A stretch of 64,000 bases of DNA. Origin: Closterium sp. NIES-65. Lineage: Eukaryota > Streptophyta > Zygnematophyceae > Desmidiales > Closteriaceae. Position numbers and translations under genes: made by a program. How positions within the stretch are numbered: position 1 is the stretch's first letter; each line of letters starts with the position of its first letter. The notes beneath the pieces are model-generated. The model made no database searches, was not told the DNA's origin, and was given only the letters and a program-made list of their open reading frames with translations. The stretch lies in assembly GCA_948144175.1 (NCBI GenBank), contig CANXME010001461.1, forward strand, positions 1 to 64,000. The letters run 5' to 3'. Positions 43,280 through 53,831 of the stretch are shown piece after piece.

Positions 43280-44257
43280 TCATTGAGAGATGCTCTTTCC
43301 GCCTCGAGAACGCGCGTTGCTCTTGGCCATGTTCGCGCGGTTGACGTGTTTGTCATTCTTTCCTCCTCCGCGCAATTTCACCCACTTTTGTTGCTGTTGC
43401 TGCTGCTTTGACGCGACATAGTTGAGTTGAGGGAGAAGCTGATCCTTGCGCTGCTCAGATTCAAGTATGAACTCCTCTTCAATGATGTAGCTTGAAAGCG
43501 TATCCATATCGAGCTCTTCGCGTACACCCGGGAGTTTCACTATGCGACAAAGGATATTGTAGCTTGCAGGTAGAACTTCGATGATATGCGAGACATACGA
43601 TAACATTGCATAGTCCACGCCAGCCATAAGTAGATCTGCAAGAATTTGTTGTGCGCGATTGCAGTATGCAGTTGCGCTTTCGTGCTCCCCCATCTCCAGA
43701 TTTGTGACCCGTTGCTCTAGCTGGCCGATGTAAAGGTCACCCGTTGCCTTGTAGGCAGGGCCTACGTTATCAGAAATTGTTTGTCTAAATTTCTGGATTC
43801 TGAACACATTTTTACTGGTTCATTTGATGTCATAAACATGCTGTTTAATTTGGTCTGATTTTTAAGAGAAGCTTTTTCTATTCATCTGATTGCTCAGACA
43901 TCATTATACTGTTCGCCTGAGACTGCAGACATCAAGTTTTGTTCTCGTCTAGAACCGACAAATTCCCCCACCTGGCCAGTGGTCCACCTGGCTAGTTGGC
44001 CACATGGCTTGTTGCCCAATGTTACGGACGAGACTTGACACCCGCCGCGTTACTGTGCTGCCACCGCTAGGCTGCCACCGATGGGTGCTGATTTCGCCAC
44101 CGCTGTGGCGCTCCCGCAAAGCAACGACCTGTGCTTTTAGGTCCATGACTTCCGTAGCGTCGCCCTCGCGAGCCATACGAAATCGAAGTGGCTGCCGGCC
44201 CAAGGTTGACAACTTCGTCAACCGTAAACGAGGCTATCTGAAGTTCACGTGTGCATC
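43280..44257 (-). pseudogene. C3 gag remnant
   Basis: A 175-codon minus-strand frame (43807-43280) encodes the C-type Gag: YIGQLEQRVTNLEMGEHESA, SYVSHIIEVLPASYNIL, DMDTLSSYIIEEEF and a Gln run, ending KSISQ-stop. It aligns with C1 IAQLKGQLTHLRMGDKETA and TLTSYILQEEAM. A 90-codon frame (44221-43949) is the candidate N-terminus (MAREGDATEVMDLKAQ). Between them, about 43808-43948 is AT-rich with stops. The CCHC knuckle, protease and integrase are absent because the sequence jumps to the linker near 43275. Confidence 0.68.
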
Positions 44258-44420
44258 CACACTCACCGCGCCATGCGGAGATTAGGCGATTTTAGGAGAG
44301 CCTAGGTACAGATTTGCAAACCGGATACTTGTAAAACGAATACGGATTTTGTTGGAAACCCAAAAATCAGTATTCTTGGTATACAGTAACTGAAAGAATG
44401 AAATTGATTAATAGATGGAT
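44258..44420 (-). repeat. C3 primer site and start of its 5' LTR
   Basis: TGGCGCGGTGAGTGTGGA (minus strand, about 44257-44274) is the C-type primer site with a few changes. It is preceded on that strand by an LTR ending CTCCGCA. The LTR is interrupted at 44421 by A4 and resumes at 45514; its far end was not located. Confidence 0.6.
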
Positions 44421-45513
44421 TGTTTGTGTAAGGGCCTAATAAACTCAAGCTATTAAGACTTTATCAAACTTAAAACCTCTCCTCGGGGTCACCTCCAAGG
44501 GTCCTTGGGTCCCTGGTACAAGACCAGCCCCTATCCTCGGGTCCGAGTTTGTAGAGAGAGGGATCAAGAGGGACTTAGTCAAAACAGCAACAGTACCTTG
44601 AACGTCGCGCAGCGTATCGTGCAGACCGTTGATTGGATTAAGCTGAGAATTTACTATATCGAAGCTCACTCTAAGAGCTTTAAAATAAGCCAAGTTGCCT
44701 CGCAAAAAGTTCTGCCATTACGAAGTTATGGCTCGGACAGCGTTTGCCTAGTGTTGGAGTGCTAGCGTACTAGCGTTGACTCGGGTAGCATTCCGCCGTC
44801 GCACCGTGTAGAAACAAAATTCCAGGAAGGGAGAAATTTGCTTGAATCAAGTTGACTATATCCAGATACAAACAGAGAAAGAATAAATAGTTCTAGCTAG
44901 CAAGGACCTTGGGAATAAATCTGGGAACAACCAAGGATGATCCCAAATAATTCCAAGCAACAGAACCAACCTGGCTGGACAAAACAGCAGGTGGTAGGTT
45001 GGTAAACAACCTCTGGTTCTGTTTTTCCAACCTGGGAAAACAACAACCAGGTTCAGGTCCTAAAAACAGAACATGTTTTGTCTTTGCCCAACCAGCCAAA
45101 TGCTGGTTCCGCTGGTTTCCCCTGGCCCTGTAGCATGCAGATACAGACAAACAACATCCAGCCTTCACCTAAATTATACCCCTATAGTGCCTGCCCTGCT
45201 AGACAATAGTCAACCAAACAAAACAGTACAATTTCGAGTTGGATAGAACTGAATCTGCGCAATCATGTAAGCCGAACCGCAAAGCATCCATCTTGGGTTC
45301 CTTTGCAAGCTCATCCTTTCTGCTTGTACTGTTCACAGCGCGTACAATGTTATGCCGAAGCGCACAATGCGTGAGTACCTGCAAATGCTTCAAGCGAAAA
45401 TTGTGAAAGCAAACAAACACACGAACATTTCATTCATACCCAAATGCATTCGCACACGCATACTCGTACAAACAGACGGCAGGATGTCGTGCAATGTGAA
45501 TTTGCACCCAACG
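44421..45513 (-). mobile_element. A4: solo LTR of the A family, 1093 bp, imperfect TSD
   Basis: A full-length A LTR whose ends are both mutated (TGTTTG for TGTTGG on the plus strand; final CAACG for CAACA). The flanks TGGAT (44416-44420) and TTGAT (45514-45518) match at four of five bases. More diverged than A1, A2 and A3, so probably older. Confidence 0.85.
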
Positions 45514-46325
45514 TTGATTACATCAAAAACAACATAAACCATATAAAGAGACATAGTGACGTATGCAAGAGTGTTCTTCGAGAATGTTGTTCATAAAGAA
45601 CGATGTTCAAGGAGAACATGCAAGCACCTACTATAGTATGTGGTTCCAAACTAGCACCGCCAGGTGAATATACCATCAGGTGAAATATTGTTAAGTGTAT
45701 ATTCTACCTGCCAAGGAGTAGTTGCGCGTTCTTGCAATACAGACTGGCCCGCGTCGTGAATCGAGACCTAGAGGAACGCCAGCAGACTTAGCATCCGTGA
45801 ACGATCGCTCTCATCACCTCGTCTGCTTTACCAGTTAGCACCAATCTTCCTCTAGCACTCTTTCTGTCGGACTGCTCCGCTTCACACTCTTGTTCTACTC
45901 CTGCTCTACTCCGCTACAGCGCCGCGCACCGCGCCCGCACTATGCGCCGAGCCCGCGTCGCCCGCGCACCGCTCGCGCAGCCCGCGACGAGCCCGCGCAG
46001 CCTGCCGCCGCGCGCAGCCTGCTTAGGCCCCGCGCGCCGCGTCCGTCGCCAGCGCGGACCACAGCTGCCCCGCGCGCCGCGTCTGCCGCCCGCGCAGCCG
46101 GCTGCTGCCTCGCACGTCGCTGTAGGAGCCCGCGCACGGCCCGCTGCTGCCCCGCGAGCTGCCTTAGGAGCCCGCGCGTGACCCGGTGCTGCAGTCTACG
46201 CTCGGCCTGCTGCTGGCCCGCGCGCTGCCTGAGCTGCCTTTGCCTGGTGCCTATTGCCTGCTGCCTTTGCCTTTGCTTGCTACCTGCTACTGCCTTTGCC
46301 TACTGGCTTTACCTGCATTGCGATT
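45514..46325 (+). other. Rest of the C3 LTR, then GC-rich 5' region of B3
   Basis: No gene. Bases 45514 to about 45720 are AT-rich and probably the remainder of the C3 LTR. From about 45890 to 46250 the sequence is extremely GC-rich, with repeated GCGCGCCGCG and CCCGCGCAGCC strings, and then CCTTTGCCT-type pyrimidine repeats up to the B3 gag start. It resembles a long B-family leader. No B LTR is recognisable. Confidence 0.4.
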
Positions 46326-46798
46326 ATGGCGACGCTTAATGTTCTTGCGTTTGAGCCTGACGGTCGCCCGATGGAGTTCGGTGTGTGGCTCGACGATCTC
46401 CAACTGTTTCTTCTGACCGATGCCAAAGACGGCGTTTCACTGGTCGATTACGTGTCTGGCACTGCCGTTGCTCCCGCTGACGATGCTATTACTCTCGAAC
46501 GCTCATAGTGGCAGACTCGCGATGCTGCTGCATGCCTAGCTGTTAGGTCCCATCTGCCGATGACTGAGCGCGCGCATTTCAGCCAGCACAAATCTGCTAG
46601 GGCACTATACGACGCTGTAGTTGCGCGCTACTCCTCCCCGGCCACTGCAGCCCTAGGTCGGCTCATGCTTCCCTACCTGTTCCCTGACCTGTCCTCGTTT
46701 ACCGCTGCTTAGAACCTCAGTTCTCACTAGTGACACTCGCTTTCGTGCCGCCCTTCCAGCCGAGTTCTGCGCCGCAAACCCCACCCCGATGTACTTCA
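46326..46798 (+). pseudogene. B3 gag N-terminal part, cut by C1
   Basis: ATG 46326 begins MATLNVLAFEPDGRPMEFGV, then WLDDLQLFLLTDAKDGVSL and, after a TAG at 46506-46508, HLPMTERAHFSQHKSARALY, YSSPATAALGRLM and LFPDLSSFTAA. This is the capsid-like Gag of the B family. A further stop and a frame change near 46700-46730 precede EFCAANPTPMYF, where C1 is inserted. The sequence resumes at 53832 (YFLVTRLPDTL), one base out of phase. Confidence 0.8.
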
Positions 46799-47577
46799 TG
46801 CAGAGATAACTAGTGCAACGGGATATAGACTACGGGCTAGGCATGGGGCAAGAGTGATCGTAGTTTTCGTTCGTTCCTTAGTCGTTTCCAAGTGCTAACA
46901 GTGCTTGCTAGTTCACGGGGAAAATTGGCAAGAGTTTCTTTAGGAAAACATCACAACAGAAGTTCAGAATGATTTCATCAACATTGGCAACACTGACTAC
47001 ATCAGACCTAGCAAGGCTGCTGGTCCACTGCCAGCGCAGCACAGTCAACCGCGTGCCAGCACGACTTGGCCGACCACGCTCCAGCAGAGCAGAGTCGCGG
47101 CTTGCCAACGTTGCAAATCCGCGGTGTGCCAACTCTGCAGTATGTTGGCTGCACAGCGTTGCATCCGCGGGACAACGGTGCACCAGCTTTGCAGGTGCAT
47201 GCAGCTGGTTGGCGCCCAACTCCCCGTCACATGCCCAGCGTAGATACTCCACCCGTGACGGCGCCCACTAGCCACGTTGCCTTCGGGATACCACCCCCGA
47301 GGTCGTACTGGCAGAAAACACCACTGGCGACTTTCGCGCACGTCGCCCGGGTATCCTGGTTGACTGGGTATTTCGCTGTCCTCCCGCGGTTTCGCGGCCA
47401 CCGCGGTCCTCCCCCAATTTCGCGGACAACACGGTGCTCCCGCGATTTTGCGGCTACGGCGGTCCTCCCGCGATTTTGCGGCTACCACGGTCCTCCCGCG
47501 ATTTCGTGGCTACCGCGGTCCTCCCGCGATCGGCTCTGCCCAAGCAAGGACGGGGCCAAACACAACTCCCGTTGACA
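46799..47577 (-). repeat. C1 3' LTR (779 bp)
   Basis: Contains six units of an exact 28-bp period based on GGTCCTCCCGCGATTT (starts near 47377, 47405, 47433, 47461, 47489 and 47517). Confidence 0.92.
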
Positions 47578-47589
47578 CTCCCCTGCCCC
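47578..47589 (-). promoter_or_regulatory. C1 polypurine tract
   Basis: GGGGCAGGGGAG on the minus strand abuts the 3' LTR. Confidence 0.85.
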
Positions 47590-47711
47590 GTTCACGCTTG
47601 GGCCCCTCCCCCCGGCCCACACGACAGTACTGCTTAGAGAATAGCCCGTCGGCGTGCACACAACGCACAACACGCCTGTCACCGCACCATCCATGCAAAA
47701 GAGCATGGCAC

Positions 47712-50700
47712 CTAATGCTGCACGTCGTTGTCACCGTCGCCCACATCGGCCAGGCGCACTTGGCTGATTGCAATGGAGCACCGGAAGGCCGGGTAGTGCA
47801 GCGCCTTCGTCAGGAAGTCGGCCGGCTGCTCAGCGGTCGGGATGTACTTCAGCGAAAACTTCCCGCGCTTCACCATGTGCTGTAGCCAGGCATGTTGCCG
47901 TTCCATGTGCTTGAGGCTGCCCTTCAACCCCATGCCCTTGCCAACCGTGATGGCTGACTTGTTGTCCACCCTGAGGACAGTCGGCTTTCCGGTGTCTAGC
48001 TGCTGGAACTCTGCGAGGAGGAAGCGAAGGCGACGTCCCTCCTTGCCGGCCGCCACTTACTCCGACTCGGTCGACGACAGCGTCGCGCACTTGATGCGCT
48101 GGCTCGACCAGGAGACCGCGGACCCTCCGTAGACGAACACGTAGCCGCCCGTGCTCATCCGGTTTTGCTTGTCGCCCTCGTCGTCGGCGTCCACGAAGCC
48201 AACCAACTCCAGCGACTCCGGACCACCGCCGTACTCTAGGACAGTGTCTCGCGTGTTGGCGAAGAAGGCGAGACAGCGGTCGGCTTCGCGCCAGTGCTGG
48301 TCGCTCCTCACCGTGAGGCCGCTCCCCAGCTTGCTGCACGCGAATGCGATGTCTGGCCTCGTCATCGTCGCCGCGAACTGCAGCGAGCCGGCCTTCTGCC
48401 GGTACTCCTCCTTCTCGCGCTCCTGCGCCTCCTTGTCGTCGAATGTCTGCTCCGCGTAGGCGGCGACGGAGACCGGCGTCTTCGTAGTGCGCCCGGTCTG
48501 CTCCTCGTCAATGAAGCGCCTCCGCAGCTTGTCGGCGTAGCCCTGCTGGTGCAGCCACAATTTTCGCGCAGGCCTGTCGTGCAGGATCTCTAGGCCGAGA
48601 TACTTCTGCACCGGCGAAATCTCGCGCAGCTCGAAAGCGGCCTCCAGCAGCTCCTTCAGCTTCTTCAGCATCGCGGTGCTGCTGCTCGCGGCGAGAAGGT
48701 CATCGACGTAGACCAGCACCCACCAGGTCACCTTGTCGTCGCCGACCTTGAAGTACAGAGCCTCGTCGACTTGGCTCTTCTTCCACCCGGTGCCAACCAA
48801 CACGTCGTTGAGAGCCGTGTACCACAGCAGCGGCGACTGCTTCAGCCCATAGAGGCTCTTCAGCAGCTTGCACACCCGGCCGGTCCCGTTGTTGAAGTGG
48901 TCCGGCTGGTACATGTACAGCACGCGGTCGAGCTTGCTCTGCAAAAAGGAGCTCTTCATGACCAGCTGCATCAGGTTGAGGTCGAGGACGGCGACGATGC
49001 TGAGGAAAATCCTCAGCGTGACATAGCTGCTCACCGGCGCGTACGTCTCGTTGTAATCAGCGCCATACACTTGCACGACCAGCCTTGCCTTTTCGCGCTT
49101 GACAGTGTCGTCGATGCGGTACTTCGTTGTCAGCACCCACCGGTTCTTCATTATGTTCACCGCCGGCGGGCGTTCGACCAGCTCCCAAGTGCCCATCTTG
49201 ATGAGGCCACGAATCACCTCCTCCATGGCGGCCTTCACCGCTGGGCCCTTCCAGCTCGCCAACATCTCCTTCACCGTCATGGTCGAAATGTCCCAACGGT
49301 GCTCGGGATCGGCGTGCATGTCGGGGTCGAGCTCCAAAAACTCCTCATCCTTCTCGGCGTCATCGTACGCCAGGTCTTCGTCGTCCACATCGTACACCGT
49401 GGTGAAGGCAGCGGGGACGAAGAAGTCGGGTGGCCTCCGAATTCGGCCCGACTTCCGAGGTCCGGGCTGCACCTCCACCACGTCGCTCGATGTGCCTTCA
49501 TCGAACTGCTCCCCTGTCGTCCGCTCCTCTGAAGCAAGCTCCACGTTCGACGGCTCCCCTATCGACGACTTCTCTGAAACGCGCTTCCCGTTCGACGGCT
49601 CCCCTATCGACGTCTTCTCTGAAACGCGCTTCCTGTTCAAAAACTCCCCTGCCAATTGCTCCGCGGTCGGCTTCGCTGCTGCTTGTTCCCTTGTCAGCTG
49701 CCTATTAGCCGCGGGCTCCTCTGCGGGTTCCTCCGCGGTCTCCTTCGCAGTGCTCTTCGCGGCCTCCATCGCGATATTCTTCGCGGCTTTCTTCGCAGTG
49801 TCCAAAGTTGGCTGCACATCCGCGGCCCGCTTCTCCGCGACTGGCTGGGCATCACGTCGGCCACCGGCGATGCTCTTGGCCGGCGCCACAGGCGACGCCC
49901 CACGACTCCCCTCATCGCCGGAGACCGACAGCGAAGTCAGGCCACTCAGTCCGACTGGAAGAGGAGGGGAAGAAGGGGCAGGAGATGGCAAGGCAGGGGC
50001 GACCGCGACATCATCATCAGCCTGCTCACCGACCTCAGCGAGCAGAGGAAGCGTCGCCGTCGAGGTATCCGTAAGTGGGTTAGCCCGCGTCCGCCCCGAC
50101 GCGGGCCCGAATTCCGACTTCCACACCTCCAGCGACAGGGTTTCGTAGAACACCACGTCCGACGTGGTGACCACCCGGTCGTCGGCGATGTCAAGGAGCT
50201 CCCAGCTTTTGGTCTCCTCCGACACGCTGAGGTGAAGGCCCCACCGGGCCTTCGGCTTCAGCTTCCCACCGCGCTGCTGCTCAGGGACGAGAAATTGCGC
50301 CATGCAGCCCCACACCCGCGCCAGGGACAGGTCGGGCTTCTGCCCGGTGAGAAGCTGGTGCAGCGTCGTCCCCGCGGGCAGCGTTGACCGCTCCAGGCAG
50401 TTGCGAACCCAGACGGCCTGCCGCAGAGCGAGATGCCACCAGTGGTGCTGCACGCCCATGTGCAGCAGCATCGTCCGCACCGACTCCACCACCGTCCTCA
50501 TCTCCCGCTCCGCCATGCCATTCTGCTGCGGGGTGTAAGGGCAGGTTAAGTCGTGAACGATGCCCTTGCTGTCCACGAAGGCGGTGAAGTCATTGCCGAG
50601 GAACTCCCCTCTGTGATCAGAGCACAGTTGCAGCACCGAATGCTTCGCCTGCCGCTCCACCAGCACCAACCACTTCTGGAACTCCAGCAGCATGTCCGAC

Positions 50701-52965
50701 TTCTTGGCGACCGGCCTCACCCACATGTAGCCGGTCTTGCGGTCCTTCAGCAGCAGGAAGTACAGGCTTTTGTCCTTGGCAGCCACGCGAAATGGCCCGC
50801 ACAAGTCAATGTGCACGACGGCCAGGACATCGTCGGCTTCGGAGTCGTGGTCGGGGAAGGTGTGCCGCGCCAGCTTCCCGCCGACGCACGAAACACACGG
50901 GGAGTCGGCGCCAGTCGCCGACGTGAGGTCCAGCCCAGTGGCGACCTCGTGCTTCGCCGAGCTCCGTATCATGTCCATGCCAACATGCGCAAGCCTTGCG
51001 TGCAACCTGTTCGGGGTTGCCTTCGTCGCTGAGACGATCGCCCGCAGAGCTACCTCCTCTTTCGCAGGCGTCGTCGCCTTTACTGCGCATGGGCGTAGGT
51101 CAGTGCAGAGGACCCGGCCGGTGTACGTCGCTCGACCAAGCACGTCCCCCGCCGCGGAGACGAGCAACATCCGATGTCCGTCCTCCTTCAGCGTCACCCT
51201 GCTCTCCTTTAGCTGGCCAGCCGAAAGCAGATTCGCCTGCACGCCCGGGACGTAGAGAACGTCGGAGATGAGCACTCGCTTCCCGGCCTCCCCTTGCAGC
51301 GCAACCGTGCCACGACCGCGGACGTCCTGCAGCGCCTCATTGAAGCCACGCACATGTTTCACGTCGCCGCCCGGCCCCAATTCGACGAAGGCCTCCTTCG
51401 TCCCCATCAGGTGGTGCGAGCAGCCGCTGTCAAGCAGGACCACCGCGGGGTTCGCTTGCACAGCTGCCGCCACCGCCTGGAAATCCTCGCCAGCTTCCGG
51501 CGCCAGCGAGATCGTCGGCTCCAGGATACCGACAAGCGAGCACGACGCCTCCTTACCGTCTCGCCCTTTGCCACGCGCGGAAGAGTCGGCGTCCTTCACC
51601 GAGGTCGATTTCGTCGACTGCTTTTCTTTTCGCGGTTGGTTTCGTCGACGCGGACGATGGCTGCCAGAACTTCTGCGGCCTCCCTTCGCGTCGTCGTCGT
51701 CAGAATCGCTGCGGTCGGGGCACTCGAAGGAGAGGTGATCGGGATCGCCGCACAGCCAGCATTCCCAACGTCAACCTCCTCCTCCACGACTGCCATCCTT
51801 GGACGACTTCTGCTTGTCAGCGTCCTTCGTCGGCTTCCCGCCACCGCGGTGACTGCCACCAGACTGCCCGCGCTGTCTCGGAAGACCACCTCGCTTCGCG
51901 GGGGCCGCCAAATTTACTTGCGCGAGGAGCTCCTGGGACCGCTCAGCTTCCTGCATCGCCTCTTCCTGCAGGATGTACGAGGTCAACGTGTCCTCGTTGA
52001 GCATCGCTCGCGTGCTCGTCGCCATCGACAGCCGCTTCAGCAAGTTGTAGCTGCTCGGGAGTCCTTGCATGACATGCGTGACGTACAAAGCCGTTGAGTA
52101 TTGCGCGCCAGCCATCCGTATGGTGGCCGAGCTCACTCGAAGTAGTCAGTCGCGGTCTCCTTGTCGCCCATACGCAGGTGCGTCAACTGACCCTTCAGCT
52201 GGGCAATGAACAAGTCATCGGTGACCTTGTAAGTTGACTCAATGAAATGCCACACCCGGTGGCCACATCAAGGTACTCCCTGCACGACTTCAGGGCGATC
52301 TGTACGCCCGACGAGCAGCACCGCAAAATGACCGTGAAGGTCAGCAGCTGCACGGCGCGAAATTCCGCTCGCAGGTCGGGGTAGTGCTCCTCCGGCGTCG
52401 CCACGGTTCCACGAGCGAAGTCCATCAGCCTGGCCATCTCCAGCTGGGGCTCGATGGCTTCCTTCCACGTGAGGATGTCGGGACGACCGACCAGCAGAGG
52501 GGTGACCGAGATCCTGTCCGGCGTAAACTTGAAGTAGCCGTAGCTCGGCCCAATTCCTCCCGCGGACACGTGAGTCGCCGACATCGGCGCCAATTCACTT
52601 CGTCTGCCTCCGACGTAGTTTCGCGGGGCCCCTGCAGCCGCAGACGACTGCATCCCTCGCGCCTGAACGCCGCCGACTTCATCGGCGTGAATCACACCTC
52701 GCTGCCTCGATGTGCCTCCCGCGCTGCTACCGACTTGGCCACCACCCGCGTTGACGTCCGCGTCGACGCCGCCCGCGTTGTTCACCGGTCGAGGAGACGC
52801 AGGCCGAGAGGGAGGGTGCTCCGTCGCCCACAAGGAGCGGATGCCAGCCTCGACGACCGTCCAGGGGATGTCGCCATACTCGTTGGCCTCGTGCTTTCTC
52901 ATCGTGTTCTCCAGCCGTGCCTCCAGGGTGTCCACCACCCCTCCGTCACCTACGGCTCCTACCAT
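47712..52965 (-). pseudogene. C1 gag-pol polyprotein
   Basis: Gag starts MVGAVGDGGVVDTLEARL at 52965, a start shared with C2. Frameshifts lie near 52255 and 52140. From 52136 one frame runs to 47712 with only two stops: TGA at 51771-51773 (an Arg codon, CGA, by one base) just before the CCHC knuckle CWLCGDPDHLSFEC, and TAA at 48057-48059 in RNase H (Tyr of the SSTESEY motif). Between them 1180 codons are open. They hold protease LLDSGCSHHLMGT, pre-integrase HARLAH and CVSC, integrase HIDLCGPF, CSDHRGEF (His where most have Arg) and QNGMAEREM, a long acidic/Ser-rich linker with tandem EPSNGKRVSEKSSIG-type repeats, and RT LVYVDDLLA (YVDD at 48699-48710). RNase H ends AEQPADFLTKAL. Nearly complete but not functional as read. 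Confidence 0.94.
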
Positions 52966-53048
52966 AGTGACTACCGCACAGCTGCCGGTCTACGAACAAT
53001 CTAGGTGAGTGAGAAGTCAGCTAAACCGAAGGTTTCGTCGCGGTGTCG

Positions 53049-53066
53049 TCCACGCTCACCGCACCA
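53049..53066 (-). promoter_or_regulatory. C1 primer-binding site, not initiator-Met type
   Basis: TGGTGCGGTGAGCGTGGA on the minus strand directly after the 5' LTR. It is shared, with small changes, by C2 and C3. The tRNA is not identified. Confidence 0.7.
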
Positions 53067-53826
53067 TGCAGAGATAACTAGTGCAACGGGAGATAGACTA
53101 CGGGCTAGGCACGGGGCAATAGTGATCGTAGTGTTCGTTTGTTCCTTAGTCGTTTCCAAGTGCTAACACTGCTTGCTAGTTCACGGGCAAAATTGGCAAG
53201 AGTTTCTCTAGGAAAACATCACAACAGAAGTTCAGAATGATTTCATCAACATTGGCAACACTGACTACATCAGACCTAGCAAGGCTGCTGGTCCACTGCC
53301 AGCGTAGCACGGTCGACCGCGTGCCAGCACGACTTGGTCGACCACGCTCCAGCAGAGCAGAGTCGCGGCTTGCCAACGTTGCAAATCCGCGGTGTGCCAA
53401 CGCTGCAGTATGTCGGCTGCACAGCGTTGCATCCGCGGGACAACGGTGCACCAGCTTTGCAAGTGCGTGCAGCTGGTTGGCGCCCAACTCCCCGTCACAT
53501 GCCCAGCGTAGACACTCCGCCCGTGACGGCGCCCACCAGCCACGTCGACCTCGGGATACCACCCCTGAGGTCGTCCTCGCAGACAACATCCCCGGCGACT
53601 TTCGCGTACGTCGCCCGGGTATCTTGGTTGATCGGGTATTTCGCGGTCCTCCCACGGTTTCGCGGCCACCGCGGTCCTCCGCTGTTTCGTGGCTCCACGG
53701 TCCCCCGCGATTTCGTGGCTCCACGGTCCCCCACGATTTCATGGCTCTACGGCCCCCCGCGATTTCGTGGCTCCACGGTCGGCTCCGCCCAAGCGAGGAC
53801 GGGGCCAAACACAACTCCCATTGACA
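53067..53826 (-). repeat. C1 5' LTR (760 bp)
   Basis: The equivalent array has one 28-bp step and then 26-bp steps (starts 53645, 53673, 53699, 53725, 53751 and 53777), with a GTCCCCCGCGATTTCGTGG-type unit. Confidence 0.92.
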
Positions 53827-53831
53827 CTTCA

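Larger units (their letters stand above)
46799..53826 (-). mobile_element. C1: near-complete C-family Ty1/copia element, 7028 bp, TSD CTTCA
   Basis: LTRs at 46799-47577 (779 bp) and 53067-53826 (760 bp) start TGTCAA and end TCTCTGCA on the minus strand. The flanks CTTCA (46794-46798 and 53827-53831) are identical. Primer site and polypurine tract are in place. It is inserted antisense into B3 gag. Confidence 0.95.

Noticed and set aside
47066-47575. 169-codon frame in the C1 LTR (and its twin at 53334-53861)
   Set aside because: It lies wholly within LTR sequence and is built partly from the 26/28-bp array. The copies differ in length through the array.
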